This document shows positions 12,623-26,250 of a stretch of DNA of 55,000 nt, in pieces; positions within the stretch are counted from its first letter, which is position 1; every line of letters begins with the position of its first letter. The translations under genes and the position numbers were made by a program. The stretch is from Neocallimastix lanati (nom. inval.) (lineage: Eukaryota; Neocallimastigomycota; Neocallimastigomycetes; Neocallimastigales; Neocallimastigaceae): positions 802,501 to 857,500 of the forward strand of contig JACVTC010000016.1 in the NCBI GenBank assembly GCA_016946835.1, read 5' to 3'. The notes beneath the pieces were generated by a model. That model was not told where the DNA came from. It did no database searches and saw only the letters and a program-made list of their open reading frames with translations.

Positions 12623-13512
12623 ATTTAACAATAAATTAAAACCAATTAATAACATTTGTAAAAAAAAAAAAAAAGATAATTGTGTTCATAAAATTCTCTT
12701 TGATAATAATTTAAATAGCTATTAGCTATTACAAAGAACTGGTCAAGTCACATTTTAAATAGAAAAATGTTGAACTATAATAATATTAAATTCAAATGAT
12801 ATTAGATTACATAATGGTAAATATAATCTAGTATGTATTATTTTTATTTAATATAAATCTTTTTTCATTAAAAAAAAAGTCAATAAATAAATCAATACAA
12901 TATATATATTTTTTTTCTTTTTTTACTTAATTATTAGAATGATTATTTTAATTAAGAAATAAATTAAAAAGTCTAGTAAAAAAAATTAATAAATAAATAA
13001 ATAATAAAATTATATAATATTGAAATACTAATAAAAATAAAATAAAATAAAATAAAATAAAATAAAATAAAATAAATAGTGATGAAATATATATAAAGTA
13101 TTAATAAAATAAAATAATGTAAATTAGTACAATATTAAAACTAACAACATAAAACTAGTAATAAATATGTATATAAATTATAAAATTATAAAATATAATA
13201 AATTATTTAAAACAACTTTTATTTTTACTTTTTTTTTTTTTAAAAAAAAGTAATCATTAAAATGGTAATTATTTTTTATTACTTGTTTTTATTTATTATA
13301 TTTAATTTTTTTCTTTCTTTTTTTTTTAAATAAGAATAAATACAGATATATATTTTTTTTATCAAAAATTATAAAAATATTTATATAAATTATTAAATAT
13401 TTTTATATTTTTTTATAGAGTAACAAAAATTATACAATATATATTTATATGAATAAAAATAAATTAAAAATTATTATTATAAAATAATCCTAATTTAAAT
13501 TTTTTTTTTTTA

Positions 13513-13555
<43 letters not shown>

Positions 13556-14032
13556 CTATACTATAAATAATAATATAAAACTTCTTTAAAATTAAATTCT
13601 ATATCTATTTAATAAAAATTTTCACTATTTTATATTCTATTATTATTTATATATATTCTATTCTATTATAAACATAATAATTATTAAATCAGTTACAAAC
13701 GTGGATTATATATATACATAATAATAAAAATTATATATATGTTAATAATTTCTTTTTCAAATTACCATTAAATAAAAGAATAATTGATTATATTAATGTA
13801 TATATATAATTAATATATAATATGAAATTAAAATTATTATAGACATATAAAAGCAAATATTATGATTAATATTTAGCTTTTTTTTTTTTTTTTTTTTTTT
13901 ATAATGTAATTATATATGTATATTTGACTTCAGCATATTATACTGTCATATTTTTATTATATTTTTCATTTAAACAATAAAGAGGAAATAATTTTTAAAT
14001 ATATATTATTTAATGTTTACTCTATATAAATA
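12623..14032. other. Intergenic DNA downstream of the homeodomain gene
   Basis: No gene seen. Contains an AAAAT run near 13040-13075 and poly-T runs near 13515-13550 and 13879-13900. Confidence 0.6.
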
Positions 14033-16210
14033 TTATTTTTTTTCACAAGCAATAAAATTTTCTGTTGTTCCAGGATTTATTGAAGTTAGAAGAGAATTTT
14101 TTGTATTATCTTGTTTGAGAGTAGAATCATTAATTTTATTTGTATCTGTATTATTAGAGGAATCTTTTTCATTTGAATTTGCTATATTATTATTGCCTTG
14201 TTCATTATTACTATATCTATTATTGTTATTATTGCTATTGTTGTTACTTTTACCTTGAATTCGTTCTCTATTAACTTTAGCTCTTCTATTCTGGAACCAA
14301 ACTTGAACCTCACGATTAGTCATATTTACCTTCTTCGCTAATTCTTCTCTTACTTCAAATGGTGGAGTATCATTAGTTTTAAATATATTTAATAAAATAT
14401 CAAGTTGACCAGTAGTAGTTCTCTTTCTCTTGTGCTTTCTTTTGTTTAATGTACGAGGATAAGCATGTGGTGGTAAAAGCATAGCCTTATTTGGTTGTGA
14501 TCCAGGGAACGGTGAAATTGGAGTATATGGAGTATTGCCAGCAGGATAACCATTAAAGAATTTAATTTGAGGTTGAGGTGGAAGGAACGTCTTAATTCTT
14601 GGTGGTATATTAACTGCTGATGCTGGCGCTGGTGTTCCAAATTGTGGTGCAGAGGTTGGTGCACTAGGTTGTTGACTTGGAGCTGGCTGTGCACTTTGTG
14701 GAAGAGAAACAGGCACAGGTACTGACATTGGCATTTGAACAGGCATTGAATTAGTATTAGCTTGGAATACAAAACGATTCAGACTTTGTGAATTTGGTGA
14801 AGACTGAGCTTGATTAGTGCCACTAATATGTGAAGCTTGTAATTGCTGTTGATTTGGAATATGACTAATAATTCTTGGCATAACATCATTTTGACCTTGC
14901 ATTATAGAACCAACCATTCCACAATTAGGAATACTTTGATACCTTTGTGGATTGATAATATTTGGGAATCTTTGAGGGGTAGTTGTTGAATTATTTGGAT
15001 TTATCATTTGTGGGTACTGTATAGAAGAAATTGAACCTTGACTGTTTTGACTGGTAGGAGTCAATACTTGGAAAGTATCAAATGCTTGAGGTTGACTTAT
15101 AATTGGTTCATTGTTTTCGTCATAATATTGAGGCATCATATTTGGATCACTGAAGACTTCATATATCATTGGCGTGTTATATACACTAGAAGTTGGCATT
15201 GTTGGTGAACTTGGTGTAAGTAATACACTTGAAGCAGCATTTTGTTGTTGAAGAACTATTGGATTATCCATTCCTCTTATATTTAATCCATAGTTACTTA
15301 ATGATCTTCCAGTATTGATATGTAATGGAACATTATTTTGAACAGCACTTTGTTTTGGTAATATAGAATTTAATGGTAGATTACCACTTGTTTGGAATGT
15401 ATTAGTTTCATTCCCAATATTCGGATTTTCTACATTAGTTTCATTATTATTTTCGGTTAAATTCTTCTTTTGTAAATGAAGCTTCATTTGTTCATTATTT
15501 TCTGTTACGGAATTGTTCAAAATTAAATTATAATTATCATCGAAATTTCCAGATGGCGAATTTATTTGATTATCTTTCAATATTATTTTTTGATTAGCAT
15601 CAGAAGTATTATTAGTCGTTGTTCTGTTTCCATCTTTTGATAATGAAGAATTATTATCAGTTGAATTTTGGTTAATGTTTATTATATTATATTTTGTTGT
15701 ATCATTTATATGTTCAATTGGTTTTGCTTTAACTTTTTTAACTGATTTTTCATTTACGCTATCTATTGATAACTTTTGATGAATACTATTATTTCCACTG
15801 CTACTGCCAACATTACTACTTGAATTATTATCTTTTGAATTTAATGTTTGAGGAGTAAGTGGATAGCTATTGTCGAAGTAATGTTCGCCAATATTAATAC
15901 TATTAAATATTTCATTTCCAATATTATCAATATTTGTGAACTCATCAATTGGAGATTGTGAAATTGATGGTGTTGGTGAAGGTGGCTTTGAGGATAATGT
16001 TTGTTGAATATTTTGTTTTAGGAATGTAGACATTAATGAAGTTTGATCAAGACTATCAAATAATTTAGGATTATTTATTATATTTGTATTATCAGCCATT
16101 ATATTTGTTTGATTTTTCACATCAATTTCATTTCCTAATTTTTTATTTTTAAAGATTTTTTGTGTTTGCTGTGGATAATATAAAAATTCACTATTCATAT
16201 CAAAACTCAT
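14033..16210 (-). CDS. Homeodomain transcription factor, fungal type
   Basis: A 725-residue single-exon gene encoding a sequence-specific DNA-binding regulator. The homeodomain lies near the C terminus, about residues 590-652: a basic N-terminal arm (KRKHKRKRTTTGQ), then helix 3 reading REVQVWFQNRRAKVNRER, which keeps Trp48, Phe49, Gln50, Asn51 and Arg53. The rest is low complexity: an Asn/Ser-rich N half, a central region rich in Gln/Pro with many Ser/Thr-Pro pairs (possible proline-directed kinase sites), a Pro/Ala/Gln segment near 480-560, and an Asn-rich tail of about 73 residues. The helix resembles typical (non-TALE) fungal homeodomains of the Pho2/Yox1/Phx1 kind, but the target and orthologue cannot be assigned from sequence alone. 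It lies about 4.5 kb from the convergent NAD synthetase gene. Confidence 0.93.
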   Translation of the reverse strand: MSFDMNSEFLYYPQQTQKIFKNKKLGNEIDVKNQTNIMADNTNIINNPKLFDSLDQTSLMSTFLKQNIQQTLSSKPPSPTPSISQSPIDEFTNIDNIGNEIFNSINIGEHYFDNSYPLTPQTLNSKDNNSSSNVGSSSGNNSIHQKLSIDSVNEKSVKKVKAKPIEHINDTTKYNIININQNSTDNNSSLSKDGNRTTTNNTSDANQKIILKDNQINSPSGNFDDNYNLILNNSVTENNEQMKLHLQKKNLTENNNETNVENPNIGNETNTFQTSGNLPLNSILPKQSAVQNNVPLHINTGRSLSNYGLNIRGMDNPIVLQQQNAASSVLLTPSSPTMPTSSVYNTPMIYEVFSDPNMMPQYYDENNEPIISQPQAFDTFQVLTPTSQNSQGSISSIQYPQMINPNNSTTTPQRFPNIINPQRYQSIPNCGMVGSIMQGQNDVMPRIISHIPNQQQLQASHISGTNQAQSSPNSQSLNRFVFQANTNSMPVQMPMSVPVPVSLPQSAQPAPSQQPSAPTSAPQFGTPAPASAVNIPPRIKTFLPPQPQIKFFNGYPAGNTPYTPISPFPGSQPNKAMLLPPHAYPRTLNKRKHKRKRTTTGQLDILLNIFKTNDTPPFEVREELAKKVNMTNREVQVWFQNRRAKVNRERIQGKSNNNSNNNNNRYSNNEQGNNNIANSNEKDSSNNTDTNKINDSTLKQDNTKNSLLTSINPGTTENFIACEKK

Positions 16211-16339
16211 TTTAAATGAATATTATATTGAATATTATATAAAGAAAAATATAAAATAATTACTTATTTTACTTTCTATATTTTATACCTATTTAATTTT
16301 ATCAAAAATAAAATAAAATTAATGGAGTAGATAAAACAG

Positions 16340-16372
<33 letters not shown>

Positions 16373-16422
16373 ATTAAAGAAAAGAAAATGATTTATTATT
16401 ATTGGTATATTAATTAATCTCT

Positions 16423-16460
<38 letters not shown>

Positions 16461-16807
16461 TATTATTTATTTATTTTTGTTTTTTATTATTATTAGTTAT
16501 TATTAGTATTATTATTATTATTACAATAACTTCATTTGTTATTTTTTATTTATATATTAATTATTATCATAAATTATAATAATAATGTTTTTAATAAAAG
16601 AATAGAAAAGAATAGTGAAATATAAGGAATATAAAAGTATATTAAAATAAATAATTTATAAACTATTAATATAAATAATTTAAAAGTTGATTTATACTAA
16701 ATATTTTACTTATATTTATTAGTTTAATATATCTAAAGAAAGTATATATGATAATATAATGAATTTTTAATCATTCCTAATTAAAATAAAAAAATATACG
16801 ATATTAT

Positions 16808-16854
<47 letters not shown>

Positions 16855-18200
16855 TAGTAATATTAAGAATATAAATAATTTTTTATTTTTAAATTTTTTT
16901 ATAAAAAAAATTATAAAAATAAAAAAAAAAAGATATATATATATATATATAAATTAAAACAAAACGAGAAAAAAAAAATAAAAAAAAAAAAAAAATAAAA
17001 TAAAAAAATAAAAAAATAAAATAAAATAAAATAAAAATTAAATAAATAAATTAGTAAAATAAAATAAAAAAAATATATGTATATATAAAATAAAAAGAAA
17101 ATAAATAATAATATAATAATAATAATAATAAAATACAAATAAATATATTTAGATAGTAATTAGTTTTAAAAATAAAAATAAAAATTAAAAATAAAATTGA
17201 ATAAATATTTTGATATATTTATATCAATAAAGTGAGATAAATATTTATATTGGTTGAATAAAATATGAAATTTGAAAATATATAATACAAATAGGAGAAA
17301 AAATTTTTTTTAAATTAGTAGTATTTTATCTTTCCTTATAAAATTTAGTTTTATATATACTATAAATAAATTATATATAAATAGGATGTAAAACCTATCT
17401 CTGACATTCAATTATATTAATATTATATTTAACAAATAATAAAAAAAAAGGTTATTATTAAATAAAATTAATTATTAATATTAATTCTTATTTATTTAAA
17501 CTTTTTGAAAGTATTTATATAATATATTCATAAAAAAATAATTTATTTTTTATAATTTAATATTATATAATAAACAATATAGTTAATTAATTTTTGAATT
17601 TTAATTGAGGTATATTTTTTAAATGTATCATAAAGAAGACATCATATTATTTTAATAACTATAAATAGATATTTTTTAATGTAATAGACTTTTTATTTAA
17701 AAAAAAATTGTCTTATTAAAAGACATATTATTTATAAAAGCTAAATTTATTAATAAATGGAGAATTATTTAAAACTTGAATATATATTAAATGATTAAAA
17801 CATAATTAATATTTCTGATAATACTATAAAGAAGTTTAAGTTAATTAATCTATTACTTTGGTACAATATGTTTTACATTTTATAATTAATTTACAAATAT
17901 TGATTTTTATTAAATAAATTAATATATAAATAATAAATAAATAAATTAGTAAATAATGAATAAATTCATATAAATTTTATTGATTATCAATAATACTAAT
18001 AATGTTTTATTTTTTTATTTTTAATATGTTATTTAACATGATTTTCTCTAATTTATGAATATATATAATATATATCATAATAATATAATCATAAAATATT
18101 TTCAAAACTTCATTTATTAATACTTTTTATAATGAATAAAATTGTATTATAATAATAATTATTTCATTAGATTGAATATATATTTTAATTAAATATTATT
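16211..18200. other. AT-rich intergenic DNA, homopolymer rich
   Basis: The upstream region of the homeodomain gene. No gene seen. Poly-A near 16345-16372, poly-T near 16425-16458, a poly-A tract of about 43 near 16809-16851, a TA run near 16932-16950 and A/T-biased tracts to 17110. The apparent open frame at 16911-17138 is Phe/Tyr/Ile low complexity from these tracts. Confidence 0.6.
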
Positions 18201-19675
18201 TTACATTTGGCCCGATAAGATTTCTTCCATAGTCCAATTAATAAAGTCTTTCTTAGGACTCATATCAATATCGATGTAATCTGAAAGTTCATCTCTTGCT
18301 TACTTTTTAATTATTTTCAATAAATCTGAATTATATATAATATTTTGAATTTGGGTAACAATTTCTTCATCCGTTGGAATTCTGTTCATTTGGTATTTAT
18401 CAATACATATATATTAATTGACTCATATGCAGGTCCATTAAAAGTAGAACCTCCATATGCAGATTCAGCATATTACTGTTGTATTTATATACATTGATGA
18501 GGTATTACAGGTATTGATAGAGCATATGAATCACTTTTATAATCTGAAAAATCATCAATAATGATCCTTTGTTGATTGTTCATATTCATCCCAAGTTTTT
18601 GTTGGAATTGAAGATAGTTCATATCTTTCAGTTTTGTAAAAAATTCTTTCTTTTTCCCATCCCCAACTACAACGAATATTATCTCATGAAAAATCATCGA
18701 AGTGCCATTGCTTCTTGAGAAAGAAAATAATAATTTGGAAACCATACATTTTCAGTATATGAAATAATGAAATAGTTAGAATTTCACCACTAAATATATT
18801 ATAAACTAGTAACTAGTTGAATTAAAGTTCAGAACAAGTCAATGAGAAACAACAGAAACCACAAAGTTGTGGCAAGAATAATAATTCAGTAAAGTTGTGC
18901 ATCGTTGATTTAATCCATCTACGATATTGAGATAACAAAACATTAAATCTATCTGGAACATTTGTTTGACAAAGAGCATCATGAGGGAATTTTAATTTTG
19001 TTTGAGGGAAGTGCTTCATTAAAAAAGTGGTTAAAAAACGATCTTCACCGAGGGAAGGAAGATTTTTTTTATGTGAAGTATCAAACTTACATTCTGAATA
19101 ATCCAAAATAACAACATTTGAAATTAATAATAGGATTCTTTTTGTTGGTGTTCTTATTTTTTACACAGAAAAACAACTTGGAAGACAAGTAACGAATCCA
19201 AATAATGATTCGAAGGCTTTTCAAGACGATGAGAAATAAAGTATTCGCAGAATGATCCAGCTTTCTTTTTCATTTAATATTTTTGTTTCAATACATATAT
19301 CATAATTTTGGAATCATGAATTATACATGAAATCATCCCATTCAAGGAATTTGGTACAACTTGAGTATCAACATCAATCATAAGAAAGTATTCATAGAAA
19401 CTTGAATTAACACATATGATGTTCTTAATTTGACGGTATAATTCAAGTTCCATAGGACACATTGGTGAATTCGAATGAACTTTTGAAAGGAAACGTATTA
19501 AAATCATTTGAGAATCATGCTTTCCTCTATTATCTAGTCTTGGAACACCAACTATAACTACTACCATAAATAGTACAGACCTTCCGACATTCAACAAACC
19601 AGAATATATTTTAGTCATATTATACTGTTTATTACCTATATTTTAATTTTATATTTAATAAATTATAAACGTCAG

Positions 19676-19709
<34 letters not shown>

Positions 19710-22700
19710 TTATTGATTATACCCTCACCAATTGATTGAAATGAGAATGCTTCTGGATCAACACTTGGAGCTACACCTAACAAATCTAATATAATTCTTG
19801 GAGTTGGACAATCATTACCACTACCAACAATCATACCATACGAAATGATAAATAATAACTTTCTCTTATCATCATATCTTAATATTGATAAAGATTTAAT
19901 TGTTTTTAACAATGATTCTTCATATATTATAATATGGTACTTTATAAATAACAAATTTATCATGATCTTCTGGATCTTTTCTAGAAGTCTTTTGAAATGC
20001 TGTTAAGAATTTTACACCAATAACTGTTACAATGATAAGTGAACCAATTAATAAAATATAATTTGTGAATTGACACTTAAAATCATTTTTATGATCAACT
20101 TTACCATAGAAAAACAAATCTCCTATGCATCTTAAATATTGATCAGGGTAATAATTTTCATATTCGTTATTTAATACTTTATTATTATTTATAATATATT
20201 TTGATCTATATTCATCAAATTCTTTAGTAACATCTTTATTTTGATTTGCTAATATTGTACTATCGAATTCTCCTAAAAATGATATTGGTGAATTCATCAT
20301 AAATATTTTCATAAATTAAAACATATTGTTGTGGATAAATTTGACCTTTATTTAATGTTGAAGGAACCTCAACAAAATTTTTATTTTCAATAATTCAACT
20401 TCTGAATTAATTCTTAATTAAATAATGATTATAATTTTTCTTATATTCGGTTTTTTTACCTTTTTGTATTATGAGTAGTTCATCTTGTCTATGAATATAT
20501 TGACCACTCTTAACATAATTTTTTTATATTTTTAAATATTTAATATAATCCTAGTCATTTCCTGGCTTTCCTCCAACATTTAAACAACAGGATACTTCCC
20601 ATAAATTTAAAAGAGACCAAAACATATATGTGACATCTCTTCCTGTATAATCTTCAACTAGTTCGCAAATTCTATAGTTATTTGATTTGAAGAATTCTGT
20701 TTCATCTAAATAACATCCATGTAAACCAACATGCATCTTTTTACAGCTAGATTTAAGATCAATTTCTTCATGTGAAAGCTAATTCTTTTTTGGACAAATA
20801 ATTTGACCTTAAACCAATAATTTAGAATATGATTGCTAAACTTAAACTTAAAATAATAAGGTTTAATGTTAATTTTTCATGCCAAGCCATTTGAATATCT
20901 TTACGAACCATTTTACTACATTTGACTTTACAACAATTACAGATATATCACGTTAAACACCAAGTATAACATACCCATTGTTTTCGTGCTGTAGTCATAT
21001 ATTCCTCTTCTTTTTCACTTCCTTTGCCTTTTTGAGCACTTTCAATATTTTTATTTTTTATAATATTATAAGTTCGAAACCTTCATCACTTTGTAAAGTT
21101 TCTAAATCCAGTTGAGATTCAGATTTACTTTCTAAAGAGCAATTTTCTTCAATATCATCAAATAATGATCCTATTTCACCTTCACCTTTTAAAAAGTTAT
21201 TTAAATTTTAATATTTAACAAAATAATATAATATTTATTTTCTTCTTATTAGAATTAGCATTATAATAATTTAAATTAATTTATTAATTATAAATGAATA
21301 TTAAAGCATACTGTTTTCATCTCTTCAATATTTATGTTTTTCTATTTTCAATGCATTTTCTAACCCCTTGTCTTTACTTCATTACCTAAAGTTTTCCACT
21401 GCTTTTCTGCAATAAACATTTTGAATGAACCTATTGCAAATTCTTTATCTGTCCCATTAAAATTTTTGGCAAATTCTTTACATTTTTCTTTTGAATCTGT
21501 GATTTAATTCCATACATTCAGTAATATGATTAAATATTTCTAAAAGTTCATCAAAATTATAATACAAAATAAAATCATATTCTCATGCTTTTGCAACATC
21601 AGTAATACTAAAAATGTCAATTTGTCTTTTTACAAATTCAATATCGATTTTATATGATGATTGTTTCTGATATTTAATTGGCTTTACAAAATATACATAC
21701 CAAGGATTTTATTATTCAATGTATCAATAATTTCATTAAAGGAATCATTTAACTGATTAACATGAATTGGAATAATTTCAATATTAAAAAAAAAAAAAAA
21801 ACTGTCTTTTCTTTTGTAATGGATCAAATTTACTTAATAATCTTTTGATATCAGGTTTAGATCTGTTACATTCACTGTCCATAATTGTAAGTAAATTTTT
21901 CCCATCTGTAAATAATTAAATTACATTCTTATTTTTTCCGAATAGAGTATCAATATTTTCTACATATTTTAGTACATCAATTTCAAGATTTAGAGTTTTG
22001 TAATCATTAGTTGGAATAGTAATTAATATATGATATGTAAATTGATATAACTTTTCATTTGCACAATTACTTAGTAATTGGAACAAATCACCTTCATCAG
22101 CAGTAGTTGTACCACGAAAATTTATGAAGTTTGCAGTTTCTTCTTCTGTTTTACATAATTTTATATTTGTATATTTAACAATCCAACTGAAAACAAGAGA
22201 ATATAATAAAGATGCAAATTCATTCTTTTGAACTTCAACATGCTCAGTTGTCAAGAATATAATACATAATTCTCTCTTAATTAGCATTGTTTTTTATGTT
22301 AAAATAGTTTCAATATTTCCCGGATGAATCCCTAAATATTCAGACACATTTTCTAATTCATTTAAATTTTTAACTTGACATGAATCTTGTTGTGGATCCT
22401 CTGCGTTAATAAAATGAATATCACCACTATATACAATTACTGCTAAAAGTTGGAATATTTGTATTTGAATACTTTTACCGATAAGAAGGAATTTTTTAAT
22501 GCAACTGATAAAATCTTCATAATTCTTTTTAACTGTTTGATTAATAGCTCTCTCACCACTTAAGTATTCATAAGTTGTAAAATCACCTAATCACTAATAT
22601 GATTTTTCATTTTGAATTGCACCAGTAAGTAAATAATAAAATACATGAAAATTTCTTTCTGATTCATATGTAGAATAAAAATGATATTTATCCAATAAAT

Positions 22701-22950
22701 AATCCAGAAATTTTGTACCAATAATTTATCCATGAGAAGTATATTGAACTTCTATATATAAACCATAATTAGAAGTATCTAAATTTTTAATTGATTGTGA
22801 ATTACCAAATGCATTAAAAATTGTTTAAGCATATTTTAAACTATTTTTTGTTTTTGATTTCTTTTTCCCTTTACTTATCTTGCATAATTGATTAATATAA
22901 CTAATTAACAACAAAAAATTTTATCACTCCCAGTTAAATCACTATTTAAT
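18201..22950 (-). pseudogene. Decayed chitin synthase with myosin motor domain (class V/VI type)
   Basis: A recognisable but broken copy of a fungal myosin-motor chitin synthase, which in its live form polymerises chitin at the plasma membrane of growing tips. Reading the minus strand: motor fragments at about 22920-21920 (FNAFGNSQSIKNLD, RNFHVFYYLLTGA, LLYSLVFSWIVKYTNIKLC, LLSNCANEKLYQF); membrane segment and cytochrome b5-like part at 21000-20550 (HGCYLDETEF, ELVEDYTGRDVTYMF); then FLGEFDSTIL to [19 protein letters not shown] at 20280-19920; catalytic pieces [18 protein letters not shown] (19850), DNRGKHDSQMILIRFLSKVH (19530), DVDTQVV (19370), AFESLFGFVTCLP (19210), LGEDRFLTTFLMKHFP (19050), QYRRW (18920); DDFS and VVVGDGKKKE (18680-18650) in two different frames; and a C-terminal DEK-like domain ending at 18201. 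There are many in-frame stops (TAA, TGA) and frameshifts, and the motor P-loop region is mutated and truncated at the upstream end. Product not expected. Confidence 0.88.
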
Positions 22951-23032
22951 TGTTTATATATATATATATATATATATTCTATATTTTTTGTGGAATTTTA
23001 TAATTTAATTATATATATATAAAAAAAAATAA

Positions 23033-23068
<36 letters not shown>

Positions 23069-23330
23069 AAAAAAATAAATAAATAACATAAAATATTTAA
23101 TGTAATGGTTTCAATATTTTATTTATTTTATTATATATATAATATAAAGTATATTTATAAATATAAATATATATATATAAGAAGAAAAAGCTAAATCAAT
23201 AATGAAATACAAAAGTATTTTATATTACTTTAATATTATACTTTGATCTTCTTTATTTCGGAACATATGGAAATATACATTACATACTTATCATTTCAAA
23301 AATGTGCGATTAATTTTTTTTGTTTGTTTG
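22951..23330. repeat. TA and poly-A/T tract at the truncated end of the chitin synthase relic
   Basis: A TA dinucleotide run near 22957-22977, a poly-A tract near 23031-23066 and further TA runs near 23170. The pseudogene homology stops here, so the missing motor N terminus was lost or displaced by this A/T sequence. Confidence 0.6.
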
Positions 23331-23610
23331 TTTGTTTTCATTAGATGTATCTAAAGCTATTTTTGTGTATCTTTCTAACATTTCTTCATTTGATGATTCT
23401 ACTGGTCTTTGCGAGTTTACCGACAGAAGTACGTTTAACTTTCATATAAAATACCTCATTTATATATAAATCACGTAAATTATTTACTATTTCATCTTTT
23501 GTTTTCCCTCACAATTAATTATGTTTTCTATAATCATAGATAATTATGGTTTTCTTCCTCTAAACATTTTGGATTATTTCTCTTATGTATTAACCAAAAA
23601 AGAAAAAACA
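23330..23610 (-). pseudogene. Possible FLYWCH-type zinc finger relic
   Basis: In the minus strand, pieces in different frames read WLIHKRNNPKC, then EEENHNYL, then KTKDEIVNNLRDLY and VKRTSVGKLAK. The W...K-R-N-N-P-K-C...N-H spacing and the DEIVNNLR helix resemble the finger and following helix of FLYWCH/MULE-transposon proteins. At least two stops and two frame changes break it. An alternative reading of the DEIVNNLRDLY stretch is the N-terminal motor segment missing from the neighbouring chitin synthase relic. Assigned by eye only. Confidence 0.35.
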
Positions 23611-23813
23611 TTAAATAATTATTGGAATATTTATAAATAAATAAATAAATTAAATAAAATAAAAAAAAAAAATTGAAAATATAACCATAATAAATATTTT
23701 AAAAATTTCAATAATCTATTAGTTCATACATATTCAATAATATATTGAATATACTATATTTTTATAAAATGAGAAGAAAAAGAAATGAAAATAAAAGCAG
23801 ATTATTTAAGCTT

Positions 23814-23855
<42 letters not shown>

Positions 23856-24251
23856 CTATCAATTCTTAGATTGATATATTTTTAGGAAAGTTTATATATA
23901 TATATATATTTTTTAAATTTTTGAATTTTATATCTTTTAAAATTATCTAAAATATATATATATATATATATATATAAATTATACTTTAAACCTATAGTCA
24001 TAAATTACCCAAAACTAATATAATATATATATATAAATTTAAACTAAAATGTAGAAAAATAATTATAACTAAAAAATTTTTTTTTTTATTTTAATTATAA
24101 TTATTTTTCATTGGTATTTTTTTTTTATATCTATGAACTACTTTTCATAATTTTAAAATTTGTATTTATTCTATTAATTTTTCATATATTTATTCTTTAT
24201 ATTATTGCCATTATTATCATTATTATTATTTTCAAAATAATAATAATAATT

Positions 24252-24295
<44 letters not shown>

Positions 24296-24681
24296 TCAGA
24301 AGCCTTTTCCGGTTCTAAACAAAAGGAATAAAATATTTCATAATTATCCCATTATAAATACTTTTATAATATATTTATTAATTAATAATATGATAAAAAT
24401 CAAGTCTCAAATTTTTAATAATAATTTTAATTCTAATTATAAAATTTCCTTCTTTAAAGGTTTTAATAAACAGTAATTAAATATATTACTTTTTATTGAT
24501 AAAAAAAAATAAAAAAAAATATATATATAATATATATATATATTATAATTTGCTACTAAAAAAGAAATTATAATTCGTAATATAGATAATATTTTATTGG
24601 TATTTTATCACATATTATTAAATAAACTATTATTAAAAAATTTTTTATTGTATTATAATTAAACAAATATGTAATTTATTG

Positions 24682-24713
<32 letters not shown>

Positions 24714-24833
24714 TAAATAACTTTGTAAATAAATTGTTTATTTATTTAAATAAGATATTGAAGGGTATATATATGTAAATAATTTATAATATGATGCACA
24801 ATAATATATAATTATAAACATTATAGATTATAT
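23611..24833. other. AT-rich intergenic DNA
   Basis: 3' flank of ORC6. Poly-T near 23817-23849, several TA runs (23895-23910, 23955-23975), an AAT array near 24236-24295 and poly-T near 24680-24706. The forward open frame at 24111-24476 is Ile-rich repeat translation and is not a gene. Confidence 0.6.
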
Positions 24834-26206
24834 TTATATTTTCAAACTCTTTAAAATATTATCTTTCCAATTACAATAGTCCTGCCATTTTTTACTATTA
24901 TAGAAATCTACTGATGTAATCTATATTTAAATTATTGTAATTAATTTATAATTAATAATATTATAAAAAACCATTGTTGATTAAAAAAAAAAGTTTAATT
25001 ATTCTAATATTATTTATACTTACTGCACTATTAATACCATTGATGTATTTTCTTTTTCTTTGAATCAATGATGGATCTTGATCAAGTAATTTATTATCGT
25101 CAACAATTATCATTGACTGATCTAAATTCTCATTTAAATTTTCATTATTATTCATTGATGGAATTGGTGTTTTACTATTATCTTCAACATTTATTATATT
25201 TGACTGATTATCCTTTAAAATTTTATTTCTTATTGGAGATGAAGTGCTTATTTTATTAATATCAAAAGAACTTGTACTTTTTCCTTTTATAATAATAATA
25301 AATTGAATAAAAATTAATTAAATTATATAAATGGTATTATTGAATATTATATATAACAGTATAATAATAACTATGGTTTATATAATTTTCATTACTTCTT
25401 TTATTATCTTGCTTTTCTGAATTTGAATTAATTTGAGAAATCCTTCTTCCTTTTTTTTTAAAATGCTTTTTATTATAATCATCGAGAAAAATTTTACAGT
25501 ACTGACTCATTAATGATTGAATGTCCTTAAATCTTTTTTGGGTTATTTTTGCAATTGAAATGATTTTATTTTTATCAATAGTTATCTATTTTAATTAAAT
25601 ATAATTATATAGCATAGATGTTATAAATTTATATATATATATATTTAATAACATTAATTTACTGTAAAATAATTTATATATATAATATTTCTATAGTATT
25701 TACCCCAGTATTATACATTATTAAATAAAATGCCGCAGACACAAACTCAACACTATTCCATTTCATGTTTGCTTTATCTTGTTCAGATAAAATTTTCCCA
25801 TAATTATTCTTAAAATCATTTAATAATTGTTTAACTGATGGAATTAAAAAAGTTGAACCAAAATAATTTCCTAAAGATTCAGGAGTAACATCGGGTATTG
25901 AAATATTTAATGTATTTTTAATATTAACATACAATTTTTGATAATCATTCATAATCCCCCCTGCTAACTTAACGCCTTGCTTTCTTTCGAATGGTATGAA
26001 CTCATTTCTATTTCTATATAAAATTTAAATTTTAAATTAAAAGTATATTTTTAATATTATATTATATGTATTTATATTCACTCCACTTTTAATTTAAATT
26101 AACAATAATAATGATAAAAAAAAAAAATAAAGATAAAATTTATGTTCTTTTTTTTTTTTTAACTATTCTATATACTTTACTACTTTATATATATATATAT
26201 ATATAT

Positions 26207-26250
<44 letters not shown>

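Noticed and set aside
18201-22950. Live chitin synthase using reassigned stop codons
   Set aside because: Stops of different kinds (TAA and TGA) fall at different residue types, frameshifts are frequent, and the intact genes nearby use normal stops, so simple decay explains it better.
24111-24476. Ile-rich 121-residue frame
   Set aside because: Translation of an AAT array and flanking A/T; no domain, start context or splice support.
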